A stretch of DNA of 64,000 nucleotides from Caldilineaceae bacterium (GTDB taxonomy: Bacteria; Chloroflexota; Anaerolineae; Caldilineales; Caldilineaceae). A model generated the notes under the pieces. The model was not told the DNA's origin, searched no databases, and saw only the letters and a program-made list of their open reading frames with translations. The position numbers were made by a program, and so were the translations under genes. Positions 37,465 to 47,067 of the stretch are shown here, one piece after another; positions within the stretch are counted from its first letter, which is position 1; each line of letters starts with the position of its first letter. Where the stretch lies: contig JACSRH010000378.1 in the NCBI GenBank assembly GCA_014879855.1, positions 1 to 64,000 on the forward strand, read 5' to 3'.

Positions 37465-40400
37465 TCAATTGTCGATGATCACAGCTACACGACAGGGTGA
37501 TGGATAGTTTCCACTGCGGTCAACCACCGTCAACTGCAGGAGATACTTGCCGTTGCGAAACATGGTTGTATCCATGGTGGCGAGCAAACCTGCGGCGACG
37601 GGAGTATCACTGTCCGTGATGAAACTGAAACGTTCATCTGAACTGGCGGCCGGTGCAATTTCGATCTTGTAGTAGCGAAAGGCTTCATGGCGAGCAACGC
37701 CATAGATCGAAACAGCGCCGCGCAGAGTCTGTCCGGCGGCGGGGGCCGTAATCACGGCGCGTGGATCGATGCATAACTCAACCGCTGGCTGCGTTGGTAT
37801 TCCAGGCGTAGCGGTGGCTGGCGCTGATGGCGACGTTGCTGTGGCTGTCGACGTCTCCGCTGTGGGTGTCGGAATCTGAGCCAGCCGCCGACGTAACTCT
37901 TCGAGAAGGATCGTTGAAGAGTCGGTTTCACCAGCAACAGCCGTCTCTTCATCAGCAGCAGCCAGCGGCAAGCTAGGCTGATCGGGGGTCAGTGTGGGTG
38001 GCTGTGCAGCGGGAAGGAGGGGTGCAGAAATGGTTGGCCGTGTGACCTCAAGCGGCTGCACCGTGACTATCGTCGTTGGCTCAGCAATAGAGGTGGGAGA
38101 AAGTGTTCTTGCTGCGGCCGGTGCAAGGGAAGGTGTCGCACTAGAAAGTGACAGAACATCATTCCAGAAGCGCCACGTAATCCAGGCGGTCATGAGAAAG
38201 ATTGCCAGCATAAGCCATTTTGCCAACCCCCCCAATGCTATGGAGCGAGCCAGCAAGCCGCGCGGTGCAATCTCTACCGATACGGGAACCTCGATTGCTC
38301 CGCCACTAGTTGACACCTGCACGCTGCCCGTGTAATTCTGGCCCGGCTGGAGGACACGGGTGTCCACCAACACAGACAGTTCAGCATAATTGGCATGTAT
38401 TGAGGAATCCTGAATCAAGAGCCAGGGGACGCTACTCTGAATCGTTCCTTCCAACTGTCCGACGCCGACATTCTCGATGACGAGCTGCATTGGAATCTGG
38501 CGCCGCCGTTGCCGGCCCACGTTGAGCGAAGCGGGCTTCATCCGCAGCATCGTGGGCAGCGCCTCGGCACGGACCTGTACAGCCGCATGGCCGCCGGTCG
38601 AAGCGATCCTCACCGTGGCGACATTCATGCCGGCTTTGGGCAGCCGATCACCGTGTACGGTGCAGGTAATCTGGTTTTGGTTGCCTGCAAAGCTCTGCTT
38701 GTCAGGGATAAGCCAGGTTTCCGCACAAGCGATCTGGCCACTGAGCGTCTGCTCGCCGTGATTGAGCAACTCCAGCCATACTGTACGCGTCTCATTCGCC
38801 TTGACGATGCCGAAATCCAACGCCGCCGGCCTCACCACCAGAAGCGGCGGCGCGACGATATAAACTTCGACCGTGGCACGGGCCACACCGGCGTTGGCGA
38901 TGATGGTGATCGCTGCTGTGTGAATCCGACGCTCGGCCAACCCATGCGTATCCACAGCGAAAGAAAGCTGGTTGGCTTGCAGCGTGGGTGAGATGACCAG
39001 CCAGTTTGCGGACGAAACCGCGCGCCCGCGCACCAAGGCGCCCGGCGTCACAGCGAGTTGCAGCGTTTGCGCCAGCCGCACGCCGGCAGCGTTGGGTCCA
39101 AGCCTGAGTGTGTACTCGCTTTGCGTAAAATGCATCTGCTGGTCGGGGCGCCATGCCGTGCTTTTGCACGCAGGGCAGGCAGGGTGCAAGCGCTGAGCAG
39201 AAGTCGTCAGATCGCTGCTCACAAATTCATGGCCGCAGAGTGCACAGCGAAAGATGCGCTGTGGATACCACTGCTGACTACAGCGGGGGCAGGCTTCCGG
39301 CAGCGTGGACTGGCCGCGCGCCTGCGTCTTCCATTCATGGCCACAATGGTGACAGTGACAAATCTGATCCTGCGGGTAGCGTTTATCGAAGAGTGTGACT
39401 TCGCCGCGACTGGCAAGCATCTTTTGTTCGTCAGGTGACAAACGCTGTCGCCAACTGTGTAATTGGCTGGTGCTGACATTCACCCCGATCGCGCCCAACG
39501 CCTTCAATTTAGAGCCTATAACTTGTGCCTGCGCTCTGTTCACCCCGCGTATATAGCGCGCAGGCGCCTGCCATGTCAGCACCTCGGCGTCTAGTACGGA
39601 GAAGCCCAGTTCGTTTTGCAAGTAGCGGATCATGGCCGGGCGATCAGCGTCGGTAATCGGCTGTGAGACCATTAACGCATAGCTGGTGTGCTGGGTTGGC
39701 GGTCTTGGCGGTCTTGGCGGCGCAAGCGAGCGCGACGCTTTGTTTAGCGCCTGCCGCAGTTCGGCGGCCGTATAGCGCTGGCGGACATCCTGTGCCAACG
39801 CCTTATCCAATGCACTGGAAACGCCGGTCGGAAGCATAGGTAATTGCGGAAAGCTGAATGGGTGCGGACCTGGATCGTCGCCGGTGAGCACATGATAGAG
39901 CGTGGCTGCCAGAGCATAGACATCAGATTTTGGCTCCGACTGGGCCTGGTACTGCTCGGGTGGCGCATAGCCGGCGGTGCCAAAAATGCTGCTTTTCTTG
40001 ACGCCTACCTGCCCATTGCGCTGCACTGCCAGCCGCGCTTTGGCAACGCCAAAGTCGACCAGCCATGCCGACCTGATTTTGTCGTGGTCAACGATAATGT
40101 TGGCGGGTTTGATGTCATGATGTACGAGTGGTGAAGGCAAGCCAGCGAGATACTCAAGAATTTCGCAGACCTGTATTCCGCACCCAATCACCTGTGGCGC
40201 GAGCTGCGGCTGGCCGATGAACTGCTCCAACGTGTCGCCTTCCACATACTCCATAACAATATAATTGTGGCCTTGCTCAGAGAAGTAGCTCAATAGGTTG
40301 GGGATTCTGGGGTGTTTCAAACTAACGAGCGTCCGCGCTTCATCTTCAAAACGCTTGCGCGCCTCCTGCACCTCCTGCGGGTCTGAAGGGTCAAAGTAAT

Positions 40401-40653
40401 CCAGCATCTCCTTGATGACGCAGCGCCGGTCAAACGCCTCTTTATCCTCCGCCAGGTAGATCATGCCCATGCCGCCCTTGTTGAGCGGACGTAGAATACG
40501 ATAGGCGCCGTTGTGCACGAGTGCGCCTAGCTGGAGACGCTGTGGCGCGGGTGTAGACGTCATCCCGGGCAACGCCGCGCCACAGCGTGCGCAGAACTTT
40601 GCGTTGCTGCGGTTCGAAGTAAGGCAGGCTTGACAAACAATACCTTTACTCAT
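37465..40653 (-). CDS. Large Ser/Thr kinase with zinc ribbons, Ig-like repeats and one membrane helix
   Basis: 1062 aa. N-terminal zinc ribbon (CQACLTSNRSNAKFCARCG); kinase about 51-315 with NKGGMGMIY, Lys81, HDIKPANIIVD and DFGVAK. About 330-405 holds a small alpha/beta region (AQAQVIGSKLKALGAIGVNV) like the ribosomal L7/L12 C-terminal fold. Then come two or three zinc-ribbon CxxC pairs (about 430-510) and two or three beta-sandwich repeats with LDFGIVKANETRTVWLELLN. One membrane helix (about 812-835) leads to a Thr/Pro stalk and an external Ig-like domain. All kinase residues are intact. It starts inside a 4-bp overlap with the small lipoprotein upstream. It could carry signals between external domains and the cytoplasmic kinase. 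Confidence 0.9.
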   Translation of the reverse strand: MSKGIVCQACLTSNRSNAKFCARCGAALPGMTSTPAPQRLQLGALVHNGAYRILRPLNKGGMGMIYLAEDKEAFDRRCVIKEMLDYFDPSDPQEVQEARKRFEDEARTLVSLKHPRIPNLLSYFSEQGHNYIVMEYVEGDTLEQFIGQPQLAPQVIGCGIQVCEILEYLAGLPSPLVHHDIKPANIIVDHDKIRSAWLVDFGVAKARLAVQRNGQVGVKKSSIFGTAGYAPPEQYQAQSEPKSDVYALAATLYHVLTGDDPGPHPFSFPQLPMLPTGVSSALDKALAQDVRQRYTAAELRQALNKASRSLAPPRPPRPPTQHTSYALMVSQPITDADRPAMIRYLQNELGFSVLDAEVLTWQAPARYIRGVNRAQAQVIGSKLKALGAIGVNVSTSQLHSWRQRLSPDEQKMLASRGEVTLFDKRYPQDQICHCHHCGHEWKTQARGQSTLPEACPRCSQQWYPQRIFRCALCGHEFVSSDLTTSAQRLHPACPACKSTAWRPDQQMHFTQSEYTLRLGPNAAGVRLAQTLQLAVTPGALVRGRAVSSANWLVISPTLQANQLSFAVDTHGLAERRIHTAAITIIANAGVARATVEVYIVAPPLLVVRPAALDFGIVKANETRTVWLELLNHGEQTLSGQIACAETWLIPDKQSFAGNQNQITCTVHGDRLPKAGMNVATVRIASTGGHAAVQVRAEALPTMLRMKPASLNVGRQRRRQIPMQLVIENVGVGQLEGTIQSSVPWLLIQDSSIHANYAELSVLVDTRVLQPGQNYTGSVQVSTSGGAIEVPVSVEIAPRGLLARSIALGGLAKWLMLAIFLMTAWITWRFWNDVLSLSSATPSLAPAAARTLSPTSIAEPTTIVTVQPLEVTRPTISAPLLPAAQPPTLTPDQPSLPLAAADEETAVAGETDSSTILLEELRRRLAQIPTPTAETSTATATSPSAPATATPGIPTQPAVELCIDPRAVITAPAAGQTLRGAVSIYGVARHEAFRYYKIEIAPAASSDERFSFITDSDTPVAAGLLATMDTTMFRNGKYLLQLTVVDRSGNYPSPCRVAVIIDN

Positions 40654-41009
40654 ATAACCGCGCCCTTACGATGATTATTGGACACCCAACTCACCGCGTC
40701 GATACCTTTCCAAAACAGGTAAGCCAGCGTGGCGACTTGATCTGCCTGTGAGATGGCTGGGTTCACATCCACGCCAACAGGCGGCGCAGATGGTGCTGTC
40801 TGTTCCGACAACGTGACAGCGGTCTGCGTTACCTCCTGTGCAGATGCCGCTTGTGTCAGGGCATTATCCAGCAACAAACTGGCTGCCGTGGCCGTTTCAT
40901 CGACCGGACGCAACGTCGGTCCTATATCCGATGTGTCACGGCCACAGCCGGCAATCGTGGCGGTAACGACAATCCAACCAATCTGACAAAACTTTGCCTT
41001 GATGTTCAT
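40650..41009 (-). CDS. Small lipoprotein with shared stalk box
   Basis: 119 aa. Lipobox IAGC (Cys22) then the box PVDETATAASLLLDNAL (about 36-52) and a short Thr/Ala/Pro stretch. It has no head domain, only a C-terminal segment (ATLAYLFWKGIDAVSWVSNN). It overlaps both neighbours by 4 bp, with the M14 peptidase gene upstream and the large kinase gene downstream. It may be a minimal member of the lipoprotein family or a truncated one. Function unknown. Confidence 0.75.
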   Translation of the reverse strand: MNIKAKFCQIGWIVVTATIAGCGRDTSDIGPTLRPVDETATAASLLLDNALTQAASAQEVTQTAVTLSEQTAPSAPPVGVDVNPAISQADQVATLAYLFWKGIDAVSWVSNNHRKGAVI

Positions 41010-42280
41010 GGTTCATCCGCCCTGTAATGCACCAAAACGGCCAGTACACCGGCGATATTCTGCTCCCATTCAAGCGCGTCGTGGGTGCGCAATTCCACCT
41101 CGATGGCTGACATCCCTTGTGTGGCCAGCCAGTCGACGGCGTCGCCGGTTACGGTGTAGCTAGTGAAGGCGGCCTGATAGGGGTAGCCAGAGGCAGCGGC
41201 GTACACCTGCGCCAGCGCAATACCAGGTGTATAGCTCTCTTCACAACCGCCAGCGAAGACACCCGGCACGGCGCTATGCCAGAAGATGGCGGCCGTCGCC
41301 GGTGGGTCGTGCAAGAATGCGCTCAATGACTGTGTCTCTGGCTCCGAATGCGGCGCGGCGCCGCCACTGACCTCGGTCTTTCCCCACAGCCCAGTTGGCG
41401 CCCAGCGGCAATCCCAATTGCGGTTCAGGTCGACGTCGTTGCCGTTAAGGCGTCCAGGACGCGTATTGGCTGCGACCTCATCCACGGTGAAGCGACCTGG
41501 ATGACCCACGACCCTAACGACGCCATCCGGGTTGGCGGCAGGGACGATCTCGACAGTGACATTCGGAGGGATCGACTCCGGGTGAGCAACCAGGTAATCG
41601 ATCACGGCATAGGCAAGCAGCACTGTGTTCCATTCATAGCCGCCGTGGATGCCACCGACAAAAACAATGCGATTCGGGCCTGCACCGAAACGATAGGCTT
41701 CCAGCGAATACCCTGACACCGAGTGGCCGATGATCTGCGGCGTCGGCGCTATACCTGGAACGGGCGTATTTGCCGGCGCATCGGCGGTCGTTGCCGGCGC
41801 CGGAGTGGGCGATGGAAATGGTGCACAGGGGATGATCAGACGGCGCCCCGCTGCAAGCGGCGCCGCCAAGCCGAGACGATTGACCGCCGCCAGTTGTCCG
41901 ACCGGGACATTAAAGCGCTGCGCCACGTTCTCGGCGGTGTCGCCCGCAATGCTCACATACTCTTGCGCGTGGACGCACATGCCTTCCGTGAGCGTAGCCA
42001 CAGGGAATGCTTCAACCGGCAATGCATCAATGCTTGTACCATCCTGGGTTGGGGTCGGGAACAAAGGGCGCGTTGACGACGCCCCGACGCTTACACGCAG
42101 AGGACTCAGACGCGGCGCAAGCAAAGGTGGTCGCGGGCCTGACGGCGTCATACAGCCCGCCAGTACGACGACGCCTAACGCCACGGCCACCATTATCAGT
42201 CGCCATCGTATTCGCTGCGTCTCGCCGCCGCATGTCTTTGCATGACAAGGGCCAAACCTGCTCGGTTGCTTATCGCCCAT
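41006..42280 (-). CDS. Lipoprotein with LysM and M14-type carboxypeptidase domain
   Basis: 424 aa. The ATG at 42280 lies inside the end of the upstream gene (11-bp overlap). Upstream in-frame starts lack a signal sequence. Lipobox VLAGC (Cys43). A LysM domain (about 110-160: YVSIAGDTAENVAQRFNVP, LAAGRRLIIPC) would bind peptidoglycan. The C-terminal M14-like zinc peptidase has VGGIHGGYEWN (HxxE ligands), DVDLNRNWDCRW, FWHSAVPG (third zinc His) and a catalytic Glu in SAIEVELRTH. It should trim a peptide or amide side chain at the cell wall. Unlike most siblings it has little Thr/Pro stalk and lacks the shared box. Confidence 0.88.
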   Translation of the reverse strand: MGDKQPSRFGPCHAKTCGGETQRIRWRLIMVAVALGVVVLAGCMTPSGPRPPLLAPRLSPLRVSVGASSTRPLFPTPTQDGTSIDALPVEAFPVATLTEGMCVHAQEYVSIAGDTAENVAQRFNVPVGQLAAVNRLGLAAPLAAGRRLIIPCAPFPSPTPAPATTADAPANTPVPGIAPTPQIIGHSVSGYSLEAYRFGAGPNRIVFVGGIHGGYEWNTVLLAYAVIDYLVAHPESIPPNVTVEIVPAANPDGVVRVVGHPGRFTVDEVAANTRPGRLNGNDVDLNRNWDCRWAPTGLWGKTEVSGGAAPHSEPETQSLSAFLHDPPATAAIFWHSAVPGVFAGGCEESYTPGIALAQVYAAASGYPYQAAFTSYTVTGDAVDWLATQGMSAIEVELRTHDALEWEQNIAGVLAVLVHYRADEP

Positions 42281-43664
42281 ACGCCTCCAACACGGCAAGG
42301 ATGCCGCGCAGATTGAGCGACCAGTCGGTATCCGCGTAGTCGCGCAGCAGCACCGATGTCGCGGGGATGCCGCGCTTGTCGAGTGAGTTGGCTGCGTCGC
42401 CGTTGACGGGATACCACGCCCACGGATCGACTGTGTAGCCGGTGGCGCCGCCGTAAATTTCCGCCAGCGGCTGCGAGACCAACGACCGGTCGCCACAGCC
42501 GCCCGCCGAAACCTGACCCGTCTCCATTTTCGCCTCCCAAAAGATCACCGCCACCGCGCCGCCGCCGGTGATATAATTCAGCAGCGCCTGCGTCTCCGGC
42601 TCCGAGAAAGGTGCGACGCCCCCACTCACCGTCTGGTCTCGCCATTTCGCTTCCCCCTGCCACTGGCAATCCCAGTTGCGATTCAGGTCGACGCCTGTTG
42701 CATTGAGCCGCCCTTCCAGCTTGCCGGGAGCACGCCGCGCATCCGGGTTGGCGTTGAGCACAATGCCAAGCGTGACGTTGCCAGGCACCGCCTCCGGGTG
42801 GCTGCGGAAGTAATCGGCCGCCTGCTGTGCCAGCGCCGCCGTGCCAGGCGCCGAACCGGCGTGCAATCCGCCAACAAAGATGATCCTTCGGTCGCCGCTG
42901 CCGATTTCCGCAACTTCGATAGACCGCCCGTTTACGGACGCGCCAATGACCAGATCACGACTGCGTTGAGGCGTCGGCGTCGCTGTGCGCGTAGCAGTGG
43001 CAGTGGCAGTGGGGCGCGGCTGCGCCGTCAATGTCGCAGCAATGGCTGTCTGCAGCGCTACTGTCTGTGCGGATCGAGTCGCGGCCAGGTTTGGGGTGGA
43101 CGTCGGCCGTGCAGTCAGGGTCGCCGCAATCGCCGTTTCAATCGCGCGCACCTGTGCAGTCGATGTTGCGGCAAAATCAGGTGTGGCTGTGGGTTGTGCA
43201 GTCAGGGTCGTCGCAATCGCTGTTTGCATGGCGTGCCCCTGTGCAGTCGATGTTGCGGCAAGATTAGATGTGGCTGTGGGCTGTGCGGTTTGTGTGGCCG
43301 CCAGCGCCGTCGCGACGGCATCAGCCAGGGCCTTCTCTGTGGCGGCGGCGTCGGACGTGGCGGTTGGTGAGGGGATGATCGTTGGCGAGGGCGCCGTCGT
43401 CGAAGTAGGTGCAACGGATGCAGTTGGCGATGGTGTCATATCTGTCGACGGCGGCGCAGGCGTGGCGCTCTCTTGCAGCGCGCTGTCTATGATCGACTGT
43501 GCGGCAATGGCCGTCGCATCCGTGGCTGCGGTGGCTGCGGTGGGAGGTGCGCTTACTACTGCGCGATCCAACTGCGATTGGGGAGTGCCTGCACAACTGC
43601 CAACGCCACATGAGATCGCCACAAGCATCACCAAACTAGTTATTCGTTCATGGAACATGCGCAT
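42270..43664 (-). CDS. Lipoprotein with degenerate M14-like domain
   Basis: 464 aa. Lipobox GVGSC (Cys24), shared box ATDATAIAAQSIIDSAL, then four tandem stalk repeats of the type TAIAATLTAQPTATPNLA (about 115-225). The C-terminal 230 residues align with the M14 domain of the next gene (VGGLHAGSAPG, DLNRNWDCQW). However, the HxxE zinc motif is HAGS, the third zinc His is replaced (FWEAKME against FWHSAVP), and the catalytic Glu segment reads SVLLRDYAD. It is therefore probably an inactive paralogue kept for binding. It overlaps the active M14 gene by 11 bp. Confidence 0.82.
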   Translation of the reverse strand: MRMFHERITSLVMLVAISCGVGSCAGTPQSQLDRAVVSAPPTAATAATDATAIAAQSIIDSALQESATPAPPSTDMTPSPTASVAPTSTTAPSPTIIPSPTATSDAAATEKALADAVATALAATQTAQPTATSNLAATSTAQGHAMQTAIATTLTAQPTATPDFAATSTAQVRAIETAIAATLTARPTSTPNLAATRSAQTVALQTAIAATLTAQPRPTATATATRTATPTPQRSRDLVIGASVNGRSIEVAEIGSGDRRIIFVGGLHAGSAPGTAALAQQAADYFRSHPEAVPGNVTLGIVLNANPDARRAPGKLEGRLNATGVDLNRNWDCQWQGEAKWRDQTVSGGVAPFSEPETQALLNYITGGGAVAVIFWEAKMETGQVSAGGCGDRSLVSQPLAEIYGGATGYTVDPWAWYPVNGDAANSLDKRGIPATSVLLRDYADTDWSLNLRGILAVLEAYGR

Positions 43665-43681
43665 GATTCTACCGTCCTTGC

Positions 43682-44278
43682 TTACTCCGCCACGTCTTCA
43701 CGGCTGGCGATCACCGCTTTTTCCACGCGCCAGCGCTGCCCGTCGTAAGCAAGCTGATAAGCAACTTCAGCGTCGAGAACCTGTTCGTCCGTCATGGCAT
43801 CGCCCGACGGCTGACGCGTGAAAGTCTGAATACGCTGCCGTTCCCGCGTCAGGAGCTTTGCCGTAGGAAATTCCAAAATCGGCTGTACGATCTCCAGTCC
43901 TTCCAGCGTGACCTGCTGAAATTGCTGGCGGTCGCGCAGTTGCTGCACCTCATTCTGCACCTGCGCCAATGCGTTGCCTGCCGCAAAGACCGGTAGCGCC
44001 GCCAGCACTTCAGAGCTATTGCTGTTGAGTGCGGTTGCCAGCGCCGCCTGCTGAGCGCGCCGAAAGCCGCGGACCATCGCCTCATAATCTGGCGTCGGAA
44101 CTGGCGTGGGTGTTGGCATCGCTGTAAATTTTCCAAACTCGGCAATCTTAATCTCAATTCTTTCCCGATTAACAAAACCTACTGTTGCCAAGCCAACCAT
44201 GATTAGCAAGATCGGCAGCCAGATCAGACAACCGCGCCGCCCGCGCAATACTGTGTGTTGAGCGTTGCTTCTACTCAT
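43682..44278 (-). CDS. Membrane-anchored protein with IMS/NTF2-like tail
   Basis: 198 aa. A basic N-terminus (RGRRG) precedes one membrane helix (about 17-36), then a short Pro/Thr hinge (PTPTPVPTPD). About 65-195 form an alpha/beta domain ending AYQLAYDGQRWRVEKAVIA, the pattern of IMS/NTF2-like domains found on kinase-linked proteins and ARC6-like proteins. No lipobox, so it stays in the cytoplasmic membrane. It starts 3 bp after the LysM-peptidase gene and ends 17 bp before the next. Function not recognised. Confidence 0.6.
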   Translation of the reverse strand: MSRSNAQHTVLRGRRGCLIWLPILLIMVGLATVGFVNRERIEIKIAEFGKFTAMPTPTPVPTPDYEAMVRGFRRAQQAALATALNSNSSEVLAALPVFAAGNALAQVQNEVQQLRDRQQFQQVTLEGLEIVQPILEFPTAKLLTRERQRIQTFTRQPSGDAMTDEQVLDAEVAYQLAYDGQRWRVEKAVIASREDVAE

Positions 44279-44281
44279 CCT

Positions 44282-45679
44282 CTACTCCGTTGCCTTCGAA
44301 GCACTGTGTGGAAGTTGACCGGCCAGAATGGCGGCCCATTGCATATCAATCTGGCGGTAGGCGGCCACCTGCTCTGACCCTCCAGCGAAATCGGCCAGCA
44401 GGTTCAGATAGGCAGCCTTTGTCTCATCGACTGCCGCAACAAAATCATACGGGCTAAACGATGCGGAAACAGGCGATGCGGCGCTTTCAGCCATCCACTC
44501 ACCTTCCAGGTCGGCAAGCGAGCTGCCATAGATGCCGTGATAGTCACTGGTAGGGTAGAGGCGCGCCAAAGCCTCTACGCCGTAACGCCCGATCAAAAAT
44601 TGCACAAAGCAACCGGCTGCATAGTAATTCTCCAGATTGCGCAGATGACCTTGATAAGCCAGTTCCGCGGAAATCTGTGGCAAGACGCCTGCTTGCGCGT
44701 ACGCCGCACAGAACTCACGCAACGACAGCAAAGCGCCCTCGCCGGCAAAGCTCAATCCAGCATAAACCGCCAGCCCTTCGCTAAGCATCACCGAACTGGG
44801 CGCGCCAAAGGTGTTCCAGGCGTACAGATGCGTCAGCTCGTGCGCAACGATATAGCGTTGCATGGCGCTTTCCATCCCGTTGTCCACCACGATCTGAAAG
44901 CGACGATCACGCGAAAAGCTGTACCCGCGCAGCGCCTGATCCGGTGCGGCAAAGAGCGAACCCGCCGCGTATATGTCGAAGCGGCCAGCGAGCACGACGC
45001 CAAACCGCTGCTCGTGATGCGCCAGAATCTGCGTCACAAGGCCCGCCAGATCGACCGGGGCGATGGCTGGCGGCGTGGCGGGATCATAATGCAGGGTGAA
45101 GCGCTCGCGTTCCAGCATGGCGGGATACGCTGCGTCGAGATCGCCACCCAGTACAGCGAACCGATACGGGGTGGCATCGACTGCGCTTTCATCCACTCGG
45201 TCGATCAATTCCGGCGCCGGCAAAACCATTGCCTCCGACAGTATGACCTCTGATTCTTCCACCGGAATTTTCAGCGCCTGGCCCGGCAGGATCAGATCGC
45301 TGTCGAGCCTGTTGGTGGTGCGGATCGTATCAACTGTTGAATCAAAGCGGGCCGCGATGGCAAAGAGCGTATCTCCGGCGACAACGATGTATGTCACCTG
45401 GCTGGCAGCAATCACGTCTATGGTTGGAACTGGCGCTTCGACTGGGGTCGGCGTTGGTGGTGCCAGCGGTGTCGGCGGCTCGGCCATCGAAGATGCAGCC
45501 GTCGGCGCTGGCGGGAACGTTTGAGCAGGCGTCGGCGTGGGAAAGCGAACTGGCTCCACTGCACGCGGCAACGGCGAGTTGACCTGCGTGTTGCGGGTGG
45601 CGGCGTCCGTGGTGCAGCCGGCGAGGAGTAAAATCACCAAGAGCCACACCCAGAGCGTCAGCCAGCAGAATTTTGTCAT
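44282..45679 (-). CDS. Lipoprotein with LysM and gluzincin metalloprotease domain
   Basis: 465 aa from the ATG at 45679 (4-bp overlap with the upstream gene). Lipobox LLAGC (Cys22), a Pro/Thr stalk, and LysM at about 90-140 (TYIVAGDTLFAIAARFDSTVD, LPGQALKIPV). The C-terminal half is a Peptidase_MA-like metalloprotease: IVAHELTHLYAWNTFG (HExxH near residue 280) with the downstream Glu in LSEGLAVYAG. It should be an active zinc peptidase tethered to cell wall glycan by LysM. It lacks the shared TATA stalk box. The nearest kin are surface proteases of unknown target. Confidence 0.86.
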   Translation of the reverse strand: MTKFCWLTLWVWLLVILLLAGCTTDAATRNTQVNSPLPRAVEPVRFPTPTPAQTFPPAPTAASSMAEPPTPLAPPTPTPVEAPVPTIDVIAASQVTYIVVAGDTLFAIAARFDSTVDTIRTTNRLDSDLILPGQALKIPVEESEVILSEAMVLPAPELIDRVDESAVDATPYRFAVLGGDLDAAYPAMLERERFTLHYDPATPPAIAPVDLAGLVTQILAHHEQRFGVVLAGRFDIYAAGSLFAAPDQALRGYSFSRDRRFQIVVDNGMESAMQRYIVAHELTHLYAWNTFGAPSSVMLSEGLAVYAGLSFAGEGALLSLREFCAAYAQAGVLPQISAELAYQGHLRNLENYYAAGCFVQFLIGRYGVEALARLYPTSDYHGIYGSSLADLEGEWMAESAASPVSASFSPYDFVAAVDETKAAYLNLLADFAGGSEQVAAYRQIDMQWAAILAGQLPHSASKATE

Positions 45680-47067
45680 CGTGACCACACCGGCCCCCAG
45701 GGCGTATCACCGCTCAACAAAGTTCGACGTTGTCCCCCAGTTGCATCCACCAGCTCAACACCCTGCCGCGAATTGAAGGCGATCCACCCAGTCGCCGACC
45801 AGGTTGCCCGACCGGCGCCCTCACCTGTCACCAGAAGCCGCGGCTCGCCTCCTTGGGCAGAAACAATCCAGAGCGTAGCCGCATCGGTGGTGGTTGGCCC
45901 TGTCGTCGTGTGATAGATGATCGTCTGACTATCGGGCGACCACGCCGGAAAGCGACAGTTCTCATAACAGTCCGTAATCTGGCGGGTGGCGCCGCTGGCA
46001 AATTCATACACGTAAATCTCCCACCCACCGCTGCGATCCGACATGAAGGCCAGCCTGGCGCCGTCAGGCGACCAAGCTGGCGCGCGCCCCTGTACACCCA
46101 GGTAATTCTCGCTGCCATCGGCAAGACTCAGCACCCACAATTCGCCATCGACGTTGTAAGCCTGCGTCATACAGTTGCGGCGGTAGACCAGTTGCCGGCC
46201 ATCGGGTGAGCTGTCCGGCTCGCGCTCATCGCATGGTGAGGTCGTCAACTGCTGCACCGCGCCGCGTTCAATGTCCACTGCGTAGAGATCATAGGTCCCG
46301 GCACAGTCGCTATGATAGAACAACAATTTGCCACCCGGCGCCCAGCCTGGCTCGGCCTCATCACAACTGCGGTTGGCCACGGTGCGATCCAATCCACTTG
46401 TCATGTCTAGCACATGGATATCTGAGTCGCGCACATCCCCATAAATATAGGCCAGGCGCAGCGGCGTTTCAGAGAGCGGCGTCGCCGTCGGCTGCAGTGT
46501 GGGAGAGGGACGCGGTGTGAGAGAAGGTCGCGGCGTCGAGGTTGCCGTCGGCGCCTGTGCAGTGAGCGTGGCTGCGACGGCTGCCGCCATCTGCGCTGCC
46601 TGCGCCTCCTGCGTTGCCCGGGCAGCAAGCGTTGCGGCCACACCGGTGGCGAGCGTCGCGGCCTGGTTCGTCGCCGTAGCCGCCAAATCGGGCGTTGGTG
46701 TGGCAGTCGGCATGGACGTCACTGTCGGTGTGGCGGTGGCAGTGGGTGTGCTCGTCGCTGTGTGCGTTGAAGTCGCCGGCGCTTCCGCAACAGGTAGTGG
46801 GTCTGCCGGCGTTACATCCTGCGCCGAAGCCGATGTGTTGGCTGGCTGCTCAGTCACTGCCGGGCTTGCACCCACCTCATCAGTTCCTGTGTCTTGCTGT
46901 AGACTTGCCTCGATGGTCTCCTGTGCATGGATTGCCATCAGATCGGGCGTCGCTGTAGAGAAGGGCAGCGTAGCTGGCGCACCTTGATGGCAGCCAGTCA
47001 GCGCGCCTGTCCAGACGAGCAACAGGATCGGTGTCATCCATCGTATGCGGACATGCCAATTATTCAT
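45676..47067 (-). CDS. Lipoprotein with TolB/PD40 beta-propeller
   Basis: 463 aa from the ATG at 47067. This start creates a 4-bp overlap with the upstream gene and begins the signal sequence, whereas the longer open frame has no such features. Lipobox ALTGC (Cys26), shared box TPDLMAIHAQETIEASL, stalk with TGVAATLAARATQ and AAVAATLTAQAPT. The C-terminal 230 residues contain five WD40-like PD40 repeats (for example APAWSPDGARLAFMSDRSGG and FPAWSPDSQTIIYHT), the TolB-type propeller. It probably binds proteins or glycans outside the cell. No catalytic site. Confidence 0.88.
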   Translation of the reverse strand: MNNWHVRIRWMTPILLLVWTGALTGCHQGAPATLPFSTATPDLMAIHAQETIEASLQQDTGTDEVGASPAVTEQPANTSASAQDVTPADPLPVAEAPATSTHTATSTPTATATPTVTSMPTATPTPDLAATATNQAATLATGVAATLAARATQEAQAAQMAAAVAATLTAQAPTATSTPRPSLTPRPSPTLQPTATPLSETPLRLAYIYGDVRDSDIHVLDMTSGLDRTVANRSCDEAEPGWAPGGKLLFYHSDCAGTYDLYAVDIERGAVQQLTTSPCDEREPDSSPDGRQLVYRRNCMTQAYNVDGELWVLSLADGSENYLGVQGRAPAWSPDGARLAFMSDRSGGWEIYVYEFASGATRQITDCYENCRFPAWSPDSQTIIYHTTTGPTTTDAATLWIVSAQGGEPRLLVTGEGAGRATWSATGWIAFNSRQGVELVDATGGQRRTLLSGDTPWGPVWSR

